The position numbers and the translations under genes are program-made. The notes beneath the pieces were generated by a model, which saw only the letters and a program-made list of their open reading frames with translations, made no database searches and was not told the DNA's origin. From Herpetospermum pedunculosum (taxonomy: Eukaryota; Streptophyta; Magnoliopsida; Cucurbitales; Cucurbitaceae), in contig CM051528.1 of NCBI GenBank assembly GCA_028017165.1, positions 65,952,452 to 66,016,451 of the forward strand: 64,000 nt of DNA, given 5' to 3'. Below are positions 34,302 to 44,799 of this stretch, one piece after another (position 1 is the stretch's first letter; each line of letters starts with the position of its first letter).

Positions 34302-35960
34302 ATCTCTTGCTAAACAATGAATTGTTTCAGACTCCCAAAGGGGCTTCTGCAAGATATAAGCGGGATGGTGACTCGTTTCTGGTGGAGTGGGTCGGATGAG
34401 GCCCGTCAGGTTCATTGGGTGAGTTGGAAAACTCTGTGTAGACCGAATTGTATGAATGGTCTGGGTTTTAGAGACTTGGAGATTTTCAACAAAACTCTTC
34501 TTGCGAAAAAGTGTTGGCGGTTGGTTATTCGACCAACATCTTTCTTTGCCCGGGTGTTGAAGGCCAAGTATTTCCCCCATTCTGACATTTTCTCTGCTCA
34601 GTTGGGATCTAATTCGTCATCTGTCTGGAGGAGTTTGTCATGGGGTATGTTCGTCATCTGTATGGATTTGCTGGGGAGAGGTGTTTGGTGGAGGATAGAG
34701 AATGGCGAAGGGGTGCATGTTTATGACGACAACTGAGTGCCCAAGGACTCGAGTCTGAATACTTCGCCAGTTACTCTACACCCTGACGCGCGAGTGTGTG
34801 AGTTGTTTGCATGAGAGGTTGGGATGAAGCGAAGCTTCAACTGCATTTTACCCTGGAGAAGGTTCGTGTTATTTTATCTATTTCATCGAATCGACGACAT
34901 ACAGGGGACCCGACAATTTCGCACTATGAGGAGTCAGTGGTGTTCTCAGTAAAGAGCAGATATCGCCTGACCCAAATTGAGTCGCTTCATTAGGGGGCTT
35001 TCTCGTCTTCTGCGAAGGGGTTGATGGGTTGATGGTGTGTTGGAGAATGGGGATTTCGAATAAGATTAGGATCTTCATATGGAGACTTTGTTTGGATTGT
35101 CTTCCAACTCTCGATAACATGGATAGACGAGGGATTAATGTTCTAAATGTGTGTGCTCTTTGTGGCAAGAAAGTGGAATCTAGTCTTTATGTCTTCTGAC
35201 TGTTCCAGTCGGAGGGGGATGTCGCTTCTCTCTTGTGGTGTTTGCAGGGTAATGTGGGGTGGCGAAATTTTGAGGTGATGTGCGTGTTATGGTGAGCGGT
35301 GTGGGGTTGTCGGAATAGGGCTCGACATTCGGGGGCCCGACCTTTGGTTGAGTTGAATTCATGAGTCTTGGGCTATCTACGATCGTTTCAGGAGGCGAAT
35401 GGGTGTGAGATGTAGGGGATGTGACTGCTGCCATTGGAGCCCGAACTGGGGTATGATGGAGTCCTCTGCCAAATGATTTTTTATAAGGTGAATGTGAATG
35501 CGGGGTTTCAGAGTGATGAAGTGGTGACGAGTTTGGGTGTGGTGGTTCGGGATGCGTGGGGTCGGGTTATGTTGGCAGCGATGACATAGGTTTCAAATGT
35601 GTTGATGGCAGAGGGACTTGCGACGATGGATGGGTTGTGCTTGGCATGTGAGGCGAGTTTGCAGCTGAAAGTTTTAGAGACAGACTCCTCTTAGATTTGT
35701 AGCCTGTTCTGGGAAGGGGGTGTGGATCTGACGAAAGTTGGTATGCTCGTAACAGATATGTACTCTTAGTTCCTTCCGCCTTTAAGGACTGTTGTAGCTT
35801 TACTCATCGAGTAGGCAATGTGGTGGCTCATCGGTTAACACAATTGACATTGGCCCTTCTTCAAGATATGATTTGGATAAATAATTTTCCTCTATAGGTT
35901 GAACCTTTTATTTTGAGTGAGATGATTGTTGTTTGAGTGCTTGTATGGACCTTCACTCTA
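34302..35960 (+). pseudogene. Old LINE fragment, 3' part: RT end, zf-RVT and RNase H
   Basis: It opens with a clear frame (34317-34736), MNCFRLPKGLL, then HWVSWKTLC and GLGFRDLEIFNKTLLAKKCWRL, typical of the region after the RT palm. A decayed zinc-binding segment follows (about 35.05-35.2 kb), then an RNase H-like stretch (LGVVVRDAWGRVMLAA, near 35535-35580; LATMDGLCLACEASLQ, near 35618-35660). Many stops and frameshifts break it. It ends near an A-rich tail at about 35960. RNase H marks a LINE lineage different from the one at 21-27 kb. Confidence 0.8.
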
Positions 35961-36735
35961 AAAAATAATTTAGGGCATAAATTTTAGAATGCAACGATTA
36001 TGACCGTTTAATAATAATTTGATTTTTGGTTTTTGATTTTTGAAAATTTGGTTGTTTTCTCACTAATTTTTTAAGAATGTTTTTAATCTTTCTTATGAAA
36101 ACATTACAATTCTTAGTTAAATTCCATTTTTTTTTTCAAAACCTTGCTTGAATTTTGAAAATACATATAAAATGTAGATAACAAGAGAAACAATAGGTAA
36201 AATTGAGTTTTTACAAACTTAATATATTTTTTTCACAAGAGAGATGAAATGGTTACAAATTTTAAAGTACAATAATTAAATTGTTACCTACTAAAGTTGA
36301 AGGGCTAAATTATTATCGATTTAAAAATCCAAGGACTAAATAGATGAACCTACAATTTTTTATTTTTAATTTTTTTATTATTTAGAAATGAGACATGCAT
36401 AGTTGGTAATTTTGATATGAAATGGTAAAAAAGTGATGCATTCTTTATGACAAAAGTAATTAATATAAACAAATTTATGTGGCTAGTACTCAATAGTTGC
36501 ATGCTATCTTCTTCCACTTGGATTGTGTCTTTATGGTATGGTTGCCATCGTACAATAATTACAATAGCATCTGATTATTTTGCTATCATGTCATTGTCAA
36601 AAAGCTTGTGTTCACTTTGGATACACATGAAAAATGTGAACGACCTAGGTTTTGATATAATTTTAAATTGTCAATAATTACATGATTGGGCCATTTTTTA
36701 ATATTAAGTATACCTATATGAAGAAATATATATAT
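35961..36735. other. Gene-free DNA
   Basis: At 36003-36200 lies a 'gatttttgaaaatttggtt' repeat related to the one in the pectate lyase intron. A 76-codon frame at 36447-36677 has no family resemblance. Confidence 0.5.
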
Positions 36736-37705
36736 ATAAATACAACCCATAAAAGGTATGTCTATAAGCGAGGTGTCAACTACTAGAATGCTTTGAATCT
36801 GTTATGACTCTCTACACTTGTTCGATACGGGGTCTCGCTGTCCGATCAGTGAGTTGGGGTCTAGAGGCAAAACGCCCTGGTAGGGGTACGAGGGCAACAC
36901 CCTAAAAAAAATCTGATTTCAGTTTTACTATTTGTTTTAGGCTTTGACCCATTTTGTATTAAGGCTCCGTTTGGGATTGCGGTAGCTTTTAAAATAATTG
37001 CTTCCAACTTTGCTTTTAAAAAAATCAGCTATTTGATGAATCAAATTAGTGTTTGGTAAATTTTAGTGGTAGACTTAAATAAGTTGGTTATCGTGTTTGG
37101 TAAATAAGTATTAAATTATTGTAATTTAACTATAATCACTAAAATAGACATATTATAAAAAATTGTATAAATTTTTTTAAGAAAAAAATAGTAGTATTAT
37201 TTTTAAAAAAATATTTGCATTTGATTTATTAATTTAAAAATTATAAAATAAGATTTGGTGGTGTGAAATAGATACTAGATATATAAAATAATTTTTAATT
37301 TTGGAAAGATTTGAAAATTTGTTAAAGAAGTGATTGTTAGAGAATCTAAAAGCTACAAATAACAGTTTTTGAAAGCGGTGCAAAATAAACGTGTCATGCA
37401 AAATTGATTTTAACGAATTATAAAATAATTTGTTTTTATAAACCCAAAAAACGGTTAAGATTTATTTTTAATCACTTCTTACTCTTTCAAACGCAATGCC
37501 AAACGGAGCCTAAGTCATTTAGGAGAGTGTCGTATATAAACTTTTTAATGACTTCAGACACCTCTTAGTCTGTCATTTGTAATTCTCACCTATTTGTAAT
37601 AATACTGTTCTCTTCTTTCTGTCCGTTGACATAACTTACACGACGTTAGTGAACCACGTAAATCTGTGTCGATTTCTTTTTGCACTTTTGTTCCTTGTTA
37701 TTTGA
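36736..37705 (+). mobile_element. LTR fragment, split by a PIF-type MITE
   Basis: The left part (to 36962) has 'ggggtctcgctgtccgatca' and 'aaaacgccctggtagggg'. The right part (from 37511) has a TATA-like 'gtatataaac' and 'gtgaaccacgtaaatctgtg', a phrase I associate with the 3' part of plant LTRs. Removing the MITE joins them. The outer ends are not defined. Confidence 0.45.
36963..37510. mobile_element. PIF/Harbinger (Tourist-like) MITE with TAA duplication
   Basis: The inverted tips are GGCTCCGTTTGGGATTGC (left) and the complement GGCTCCGTTTGGCATTGC (right). The 3-bp flank TAA occurs on both sides (36960-36962 and 37511-37513). It is 548 bp with no transposase frame. Confidence 0.8.
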
Positions 37706-37718
37706 TTCTACCCACATT

Positions 37719-37800
37719 TTTTTTTGTACAACATGGAGAGATTCGAATCTTTGACCTTTTGTTTATTAGTTCATCGTTATGCTAGTTAACTCGGGGTTAA
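37719..37800 (-). mobile_element. tRNA-derived SINE remnant
   Basis: On the plus strand it reads 'tacaacatggagagattcga .. tttgaccttt .. ttatgctagttaactcgg', the reverse of the family A and B box arrangement. It is degenerate. Confidence 0.4.
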
Positions 37801-38071
37801 TTGACATTTACTCTTTTATTGGAAGTCTTAGTTAATTTTTTTTTTTTAATATAAGGTTTCGACAACGTGCATATTAATTTATCGTCAACCACATTGTTTT
37901 AGTCTCGAATAATTTATGGAGTAATTAGCCAGATGATTTTTTGAAGGATTGAAAACGGAAAACAGCAAATGCGGTTGAAAAGAAAGGGGACAGATTTACA
38001 ACTGTAACAGCTTTATTTAGTTTGGCATTTTTATTTTATTTTATTTATTTATTTAATTCATATTCGGCTGT

Positions 38072-38079
38072 CTATAAAT
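38072..38079 (+). promoter_or_regulatory. Putative TATA box of the BT gene
   Basis: TATAAATA lies 68 bp before the ATG at 38140. An in-frame ATG at 38080 directly abuts it and would not be in the mRNA, which supports 38140 as the start. Confidence 0.6.
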
Positions 38080-38139
38080 ATGGGTTTATTCGTTTCTGGT
38101 TTGGGCCGAGAAACGTGCCCATCGTTCCTCCCTTTCGAA

Positions 38140-40706
38140 ATGGAATCCACTCCTCTCACCACCTCCGTCCCTCCCACCGCCCTTCCCGACGATCTGTACC
38201 ACAATCTCCCGGCCACCACCGTCGTACAGCCTACGCCGCCGTCCATTTTCAGGGAGCTTCCGGAACCCGACATCCATATCCTCGCCTCCGGCGGACTCCG
38301 AATCCCGGCCCACTCCGGTATCCTGGTAAGTGTATAACTAACTACTCATCGAATCCCTCCCTTGATTTTGACTACAATGAGATTTCTGAGATTTGATTTC
38401 ATTGAAGGCTTCGATTTCGCCGGTCCTCGAGCAAGTAATCGATCGGCCGCGGAAGAAACGAAACTCGGAGAAAGTGATTTCGATCCTTGGAGTTCCACCG
38501 GACGCCGTCGTTTCGTTCGTTCGCTACCTCTACAGTTCTAGGTTTAATTAAATCCACCACGATTTCCATTTCGATTTCGATTTCGCATTTCTGGATCTCG
38601 ATTTCTGAAATTTTCGATTTCAATTTCATTGTAGGTGCACGGCGGAGCATCTTCAGAAACACGGAATTCATCTACTAGCTCTGTCGCACGTTTACGTGAT
38701 GCCGCAATTGAAAGCGATGTGCACTAGAGATTTGGCTAAACGGCTAAGGATCGAGAGCGTTGTGGACGTTCTGCAACTCGCAAGACTCTGCAACGCGTCA
38801 GATCTTTACGTCAAGTGTATGAAATTTGTCGCAGATCATTTTAAGTTCGTTGAGAAAACGGAGGGATGGAAGTTTGTTCAAGATAATGATCCTTGGCTTG
38901 AGCTTGATATTCTTCAGTTCATCGACGAGAACGAATCGGTACACGCCATTTTCTTCTTACTGGTTCTTTGGAAATTTCGTCTTCATTACATTGATTAAAT
39001 ATTAGATATATGATAATTGGACGAGTTGATTCTGTGGTAAATTTTATTTTATCAAACAAATTCGAAGGGATAATCTGTTTTTTGATCGCTAATTTTTTTT
39101 TATTTGATTTTGATGGTTGTTGCCTTGTTGATTGGTTTCGTTCCTTACATCTTGCACCAAATAGAATACTATTTGCCAACATTAATATAACTCAACATGT
39201 TTATAACTCAATAGTCATAAGTTTGATTTCTTCACCTTGAATTTTGCATCAATTTTATACAATTATTAAGGCCTGTTTTGGTGGAGAATTCGGGATTCTG
39301 TTTTATGTTTTTGGATCCACTGAATCTGCAATCTGTTTCTATTTTTGAAATTTGAATTATGTGATCCAAACCATTCCAACGAGTAAATTATAAAAACCAC
39401 ATTTTGAAAAATTAGTTAAATTGAGATTCATTCTCTAAATCGGCTACAAAACACCTGAAATACAGCTTTTTATTGAATCCTCATTTACAATGTTTTTTTA
39501 AAATTTTTTATTTTCAGATTACCAACCAACCCTAATTGATATTGTCATATTTTAATTTTTTTATTAATAAATTAAAATTAAAAGGCTATATTAATAATAA
39601 TTTTGTTTTCTCTTCATTTGCATTGGATTAAAAAGTTTTATTTTCTAGTTTACACACTTAAATTTTCAAAAATCATTTGTTATGTCAAAAGTTTTTCATT
39701 TGAAATTATAAATTCCTTTTTAGGATCATTTCTTAAATTTTTTTTTTTTTTTTTTTTTGACAACATGTGGGATGTTAGGATCGAGCCTAGAAACCTAAGA
39801 TCTCATATTAGATCTTAGGTTTAGGATTTAAGATCTCATAGTCACTAGTTCATACATCATAACAATTAAATTATGATCTTGTTGGTGGATCATTTTTTAA
39901 TTTGATACGATTTAAGCTACAGTTGTGATTATATCATTATACTATGTTTGTGATTGATGATGATTTCTTTTGTAAAATCTAATTAACTGTAGCTTTTGAG
40001 ATTCTCCCCAGAAGGATCTAATAATACTCTCTTACGAACTCTTAAAATATCATATTTTATCTTATTTGTTAGCAAACACTAATTTACTTCATATTCATGT
40101 CATTTTTTTCAAAATAGTCTCAACAATTATTTTAAAAGTTGCGTCAATATTAAACTAAGTTAGATATTTGATGTTTAAAAAATGCAGAGGAAACAGAGGA
40201 ACAGGAGGATAAGGAAAGAGAGGAAGCTATATCTACAGCTACACGAAGCAATGGAATGTTTAGAACACATATGTTCAGAAGGCTGCACATTAGTTGGACC
40301 TTACAACGTCGAGCCAAAGAAGGGGAAGCAACCCTGCAGCCATTACTCCACGTGTCACGGCCTCCAGCTTCTGATCAAACACTTCGCCACGTGTAAGGAA
40401 CGAATCAACGGCCTTGGATGCGGTCGCTGCAAGCGGATGTGGCAGCTTCTGAAGCTGCACTCCTCCATCTGCGACCACTCCGAGTGCTGCAAAGTCCCTC
40501 TCTGCCGGAAATTCACACAGAACTCGACGCCGGCGGAGGAGAACATTAAGCGGAAGGACGACGCCCAGTGGAAGATGCTTGTTCGAAAAGTGGTTTCCGC
40601 AAGAGCGATTTCGTCTCTGTCTTTGACGAATAAGAAAGTGTCGGATTTGGAGGGTTTAGGGATTGGGAGCTTTAGATTGCAGAAGGTTCGACGGCACCAC
40701 CGATGA
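38140..40706 (+). CDS. BTB/POZ and TAZ domain protein (BT family), four exons
   Basis: The exons are 38140-38325, 38408-38541, 38635-38938 and 40188-40706. All introns are GT..AG and the product is 380 aa. BT proteins are plant-specific nuclear/cytoplasmic regulators. They bind calmodulin and BET10-type bromodomain proteins, and can act as adaptors for CUL3 ubiquitin ligases in responses to sugar, nitrogen, auxin and stress. The BTB fold runs from about residue 40 (PEPDIHILASGG) to 115. A BACK-like helical part follows (about 125-208, YVMPQLKAMC, NASDLYVKCMKF). The TAZ zinc finger is in exon 4 (about 236-316, with HFATCKERINGLGCGRCKRMWQLLKLHSSICDHSECCKVPLC). A basic C-terminal helix (WKMLVRKVVSARAISSL, about 337-352) fits the calmodulin-binding site. 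Intron 3 (1249 bp) carries MITE and SINE debris. The start is ATG 38140. The gene appears intact. Which of BT1-BT5 it matches needs a phylogeny. Confidence 0.94.
38560..38600 (+). repeat. (atttcg)n microsatellite in BT intron 2
   Basis: Imperfect tandem 'atttcg' hexamers fill much of this 93-bp intron. Confidence 0.7.
39263..39540. repeat. Tourist-like MITE remnant in BT intron 3
   Basis: The left end 'ttaaggcctgttttggtgg' resembles PIF/Harbinger tips. The right end near 39520 ('accaaccaacccta') is a weak inverted match. The element is decayed. Confidence 0.35.
39750..39895 (-). mobile_element. tRNA-derived SINE remnant in BT intron 3
   Basis: It has a T-rich head (a tail on the minus strand) and 'gggatgttaggatcgagcct'. 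An inserted or duplicated 'gatctcatattagatctta' follows, then 'catcataacaattaaatta'. Orientation is minus. Confidence 0.4.
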
Positions 40707-40742
40707 ATTTGGATTTGAATTTGAATTTGAATTTGAATTTGA
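40704..40742 (+). repeat. (gaattt)n microsatellite starting at the BT stop codon
   Basis: About six gaattt hexamers begin within the TGA stop and run into the 3'UTR. Length changes here would alter the 3'UTR but not the protein. Confidence 0.8.
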
Positions 40743-41325
40743 GGTGTTTGGGGATTGGAGTGGTGAAATTTGGAAACAGGGGATGTGGGTATGTGATGAT
40801 GCCCTGCCTGATTTGTAAATTTTTTGTTTGGAGCATTTTTTTTTTATTTTTTTTTTAAAATTAATTTTGGGAGTAGATGAAGGGATATAAGATATAAGAT
40901 TATAATATATGATTATATAATGCATGGCATTGTGAAAATTGGCTACTTGTTAGGGAAAAAAAGGGATGTAAAATCTTATGTACTTCCTCCATCTTCCATA
41001 TATGCAAAAGTCAATTTTTTTATGTTTGGAAAAAATTACAATCTCTCTTCTCTTTCTTAATCTCTTTAATTAATTGAGTTGTTTTTTCTTCATTTGTAGA
41101 ACATAACATATTTTCAGTCTAAAATCAAAATTACACACTAGTTTAGTTGTTTATTCATCCCCTTCTTTAATCTCGAGTTCAAATTAGGTCCTCAAATTTT
41201 AAATTTTTTTTTTATCTATTCAATATTTTACTTTTAAGATTCATGAATCTATTTGACCTTGATGTGCTATTAGGCACAAAATAATTCTTAAAAAATATTG
41301 AATATGAAATACAACTATTAGACAC
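40743..41325. other. BT gene 3' flank, nothing further recognised
   Basis: It includes the likely 3'UTR and poly(A) region and AT-rich DNA. No additional gene is seen. Confidence 0.5.
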
Positions 41326-41948
41326 TGTTGATGCAAGATTTTGGACCACCGTGCTCCTCCGTCGCTTCCGTCACCAACGACTGTCGGAGAGATGACGGTG
41401 TACCTGCGAAAGGAGTTAGAGCATCATCTTACACTGGTGGGCTAGGCCCACAAGCCTCCGATGCCTAAGTCATAGAGGTTTGAGCGTGGATAGGAGTAGT
41501 CAGAGGGTGTTAGGGTAGAGTTACTCTTCCCCTTTTCCTGTTGAACATGAGGGTATTTATAGTTGGTAGAGGAGAGTTCCTCGTGTTCGCTCGGTTCGTT
41601 GGCTTTCAAACGAACGCCTGGACCGGAGCGAGCGTCGTGGGCCAATCGGAGTTGGGCCCACGCGCCTGGTGATGATTGCGGCAACCGTCGTCCCTCGATT
41701 CTCGAGAGGGTTGAGGCGCCTGTGGTGCGGCCTCTTTGTCAGTCGTGGCAGGCTGTCACGTCTGTCACACCTCGTGCCAACACTGAGGAGTGACGTCAGC
41801 CTGCCTTAGTCCTATGGTAAACCCCCACCGAAGTTTCGGGATCGGCCTTCGGCGGGTAAATCTTTCGGGGCCCGGGTGTGGTGACCCCACTCCTCGGAGA
41901 GTGAGCATGACGTCAGCGGGTGACGTGAGACTGAAGTTGCCCGTAACA
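41326..41948 (-). mobile_element. GC-rich solo LTR (Ty3/gypsy type), minus orientation
   Basis: On the minus strand it starts TGTTACGGG and ends GCATCAACA, 623 bp. The flanks are GACAC (41321-41325) and GGCAC (41949-41953), a 5-bp duplication with one change. A TATA box (complement of 41553-41561, CTATAAATA) lies about 390 bp into it, as expected for U3. It is far more GC-rich than its surroundings and has many CpG sites. No internal region remains. The overlapping open frames are not genes. Confidence 0.72.
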
Positions 41949-41959
41949 GGCACCAAATT

Positions 41960-43010
41960 AAAAAATTTAAGGCGTTTTTTTTTTTTTTTTTAATTAAGTT
42001 TATAAACTTAGTAGATTTTTTTTTAAAGTTCCTAAACTTATTATTAGGGATTTTCACAATTATTCCTTGTTTTTTTTCTTGATTAAATAAAATATATTTT
42101 TAAAAAAAATCTATTTAAATGTTTAATTTCAAATGAAAAAAATCTATTATTTAAACGTTTTTTTTATTAAATAAAGTATATTTTTTAACATTTTCTGTTT
42201 AAATGTTTAATTTCCAATGAAAAATGTCTATTATTTAGAAGGGTTTTTTTTTTAATAATTGTTTTTATAATAAAAACAATATAATATTCCATAAAAGTTT
42301 GGTACTTCTCAATTCTTACTCCTATCAATATGAAACACAAATATGAATTCGTGAGTTTCATTTTGTTTGTTGACTAAGAAATCATAAGTTTAATCTTCAC
42401 ATTAATTAAAATATTTATCACTTAAATTAATATAAAATTTTGAAAACAAAAACATTTACATAAAACAAACTAAAATGGACAAAGGCTAATTTTACTCTCC
42501 CTCACGTCTCTAGAAAATATTTGTATTTTAAATTTCTTAGATGGATCAGGTGATCGAGTTTATGATATTCAAAAGAGTTTGATAATATCTTGATTAATCA
42601 AATTATGCTATATTCTTTGTCTTTGTTAGGCATTTTTGCCGTAGTAAAGTTAGATTAGAAGTACTTAGCTTCTTGTTGCTTGTTCATCAATATTTTCACA
42701 AATAAAACTAATCATTTTAAGGAATATTACTTTGTCTTTCTATAGGAATTTATGTTTGCTTCTTCAATCATATTTTCACAAATCAATCTAATTAATTCTT
42801 ACGGGATGATACTATTATTATTATTATTATTATTTATTTATTTATTTTTTTTTTTTTTTGTGTGTGCATTTTTGTAATAGTGAAGTTAGATTAAGCATAC
42901 TCCTTAATTCTGTTCATCAAAAGAAAATAGGATTCTACTTGAATTATTATATATTATTTTCTTTAAATTCAACATTTGGATGGTGGAAGTCAAACCATTA
43001 ATTTTCGATC
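41960..43010. other. Gene-free DNA with a 100-bp tandem duplication
   Basis: At about 42075-42250 a block ending 'tgtttaatttcaaatgaaaa' is present twice in tandem. A decayed SINE-like piece ('tgttgactaagaaatcataa') lies near 42370. No genes are seen. Confidence 0.5.
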
Positions 43011-43018
43011 GTTATAGG

Positions 43019-43608
43019 CAGGGACGGACCTCTGAAGGGACTAAGGGGGGCCACGGCCCCCCCAATTTTTTTGATTTTCTCATACTCGTAGGCAAAATTA
43101 ATGCATTAAATATATACTGTTGTTATTAAATACATTTTAGCCCCCCAAATTAGCAAAATTTTATTTTGCTGCAGTGGTCAGGTGCATGGTTTATATTTTG
43201 TTGTGCCTGAGTTCGAAACTCAACCATAACAATAATTTATTTGCTTTACATTTCTTTCCATATATGTATATTTTTTTTTTAAAAAATTGTTCTCTTTTAA
43301 TGTTTTGTTTATATATATTTAAAATATATAAATTTCATTCTTAAAAATAATTAAAGACTTTTTAGAGTTTAGAGACTCAATTATTTTTTCTTTTTATTTT
43401 TTATTTTTAGATGAACAAAATTATATGATGGTATTAAGTTTATTTAAACTTAGTCCGTAAGTCTTTGATACACTCACATATGTTTATCATGATAACTTTT
43501 TTTTAATGTCAACCGAATTCGAACCTCTGAATTTTTTGCGATCTTTTTTTAATATTTATACTCTAACTTTTTGGCCCCCCCAAACATCAATGTCTGGATC
43601 CGCCCCTG
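43019..43608. mobile_element. Non-autonomous hAT element with 8-bp TSD
   Basis: The tips are CAGGGACGGACC on the left and the complement of CAGGGGCGGATCC on the right, each followed inward by a G/C homopolymer ('ggggggccacggccccccc' and 'ggcccccccaaa'). The flanks are perfect 8-bp repeats GTTATAGG (43011-43018 and 43609-43616), diagnostic for hAT. It is 590 bp with no transposase. A tRNA-like piece lies inside (about 43175-43240). Confidence 0.82.
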
Positions 43609-43616
43609 GTTATAGG

Positions 43617-44190
43617 TACGGGTGCACAAAATCAAACTGAAAATCAACGTCGATCGGTCAATCCACTAAGGCTAGAGCAAACTGATCGACGGACCGACCG
43701 ACCATATATTAAGAATGAAAAAAAATTATTTTTTATGATCAATCAGTGTCGTTTTTCTATTAAAAATTAAGAAAATAGAAAAATCATCGAACCAACTGGT
43801 CGATCCGTCTGCAACTTTCAAAATCATCGGTTTTTCAGCATAATTTTGTCTCAAATCGATACCCAACCAACAACGAACTCTAATTTTGAGTGTCTTATCC
43901 ACTAAACTAGGTCGAAATTGCGACCGATAACCCATAAGGAAAAAAAAGGACAAAAAAAAAAAAAAGACTTGTTGGAGATATTTTTGTAGTCTCCCAATGA
44001 TTAAAGTTGGCAAATGAAACATGGAAGCAATGGCAACCGCAGAAATGGCAGTCACTCAAATTAGTGTAACATAAAATATCTTCAAATCTGTCCCCTCACA
44101 GCCCGCGGTTGCTTTCATCTTTTTGTGCAAACCCTAATTAGGGTTTTTTTGGTTTCCTCCCTCTTCGAAAAAGACAACCTGCGAGGTGGA
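43617..44190. other. Gene-free DNA, GGTCGGTCG-type repeat
   Basis: At 43650-43700 'gaccgaccgacc' text resembles the repeat at 13.4-13.97 kb. A minus-strand frame at 43726-44055 contains a translated homopolymer and no family match. Confidence 0.45.
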
Positions 44191-44201
44191 CACATATGAA
44201 C

Positions 44202-44402
44202 GGGAGAATTTCTAGTACATCCGTGGTATGGAAAAACTCCATACCACTGCCGTTAAAAAAATGACACGTGGCGAAATGGTTTAAAAAAATAATATATTTA
44301 ATAGTGTGGGTCCCCGTTAAACAACCATTTCGCCACGTGTTACCCATTCAAAGGCAGTGGTATGGAGTTTTTCCATACCACGGATGTACTAGAAATTCTC
44401 CC
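44202..44402. mobile_element. MULE-type MITE, family B copy 1, with ACGT motifs
   Basis: This is a 201-bp near-palindrome. The tips are GGGAGAATTTCTAGTACATC on the left and its complement on the right, with TIRs over 50 bp. Perfect 9-bp duplications CATATGAAC lie at 44193-44201 and 44403-44411. Each arm carries CACGTGGCGAAAT or its complement, an ABRE/G-box core. Confidence 0.85.
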
Positions 44403-44469
44403 CATATGAACCATTTATTACAATTTTGAATCCTTAAACGACCATTGATTTCTTCTCTCTGTCTTTTGC

Positions 44470-44782
44470 GGGAGAATTTCTAGTACATCGGTGGTATGGA
44501 AAAACTCCATACCACTGCCTTTAAAAAAATAACACGTGGCGAAATAGTTGTTTAACTGGGACCCACACTATTAAATATATTATTTTTTTAAACGATTTCG
44601 CCACGTGTTATTTTTTTAAAGGCAGTGATATGAAGTTTTTTTTTGCAACGGTAGTTTAATTAATGCGGGGATTGAACCCATGACCTTTTGGTCAGCGGCA
44701 CAACCCTATGCCAATTGAGCTATGCTCGGTTTAGCAGTGATATGAAGTTTTTCCATACCACGGATGTACTAGAAATTCTCCC
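44470..44782. mobile_element. MULE-type MITE, family B copy 2, split by a SINE
   Basis: It has the same tips and arms as the copy at 44202. The 9-bp flanks are GTCTTTTGC (44461-44469) and ATCTTTTGC (44783-44791), one mismatch. A 93-bp SINE interrupts the right arm. The two MITEs sit only 67 bp apart. Confidence 0.82.
44641..44733 (-). mobile_element. tRNA-derived SINE with 19-bp target duplication
   Basis: On the minus strand it runs from 'aaaccgagcatagctcaatt' (A box TAGCTCAATTGG) through 'ggtcatgggttcaatccc' (B box GGTTCAATCCC) to 'gcattaatta' and an A tail. The host MITE sequence GCAGTGATATGAAGTTTTT is duplicated at 44622-44640 and 44734-44752. This defines the full element as about 93 bp. 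The internal pol III promoter appears intact. Confidence 0.85.
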
Positions 44783-44799
44783 ATCTTTTGCTGTCCACT

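Noticed and set aside
38080..38139. Earlier in-frame ATG for the BT protein
   Set aside because: It directly abuts the TATA box and is unlikely to be transcribed.
41563..41993. Overlapping frames on both strands in GC-rich DNA
   Set aside because: They are explained by the low stop density of the GC-rich solo LTR.
43726..44055. 109-codon minus-strand frame
   Set aside because: It includes a translated homopolymer and a dispersed GGTCGGTCG repeat. No domain.
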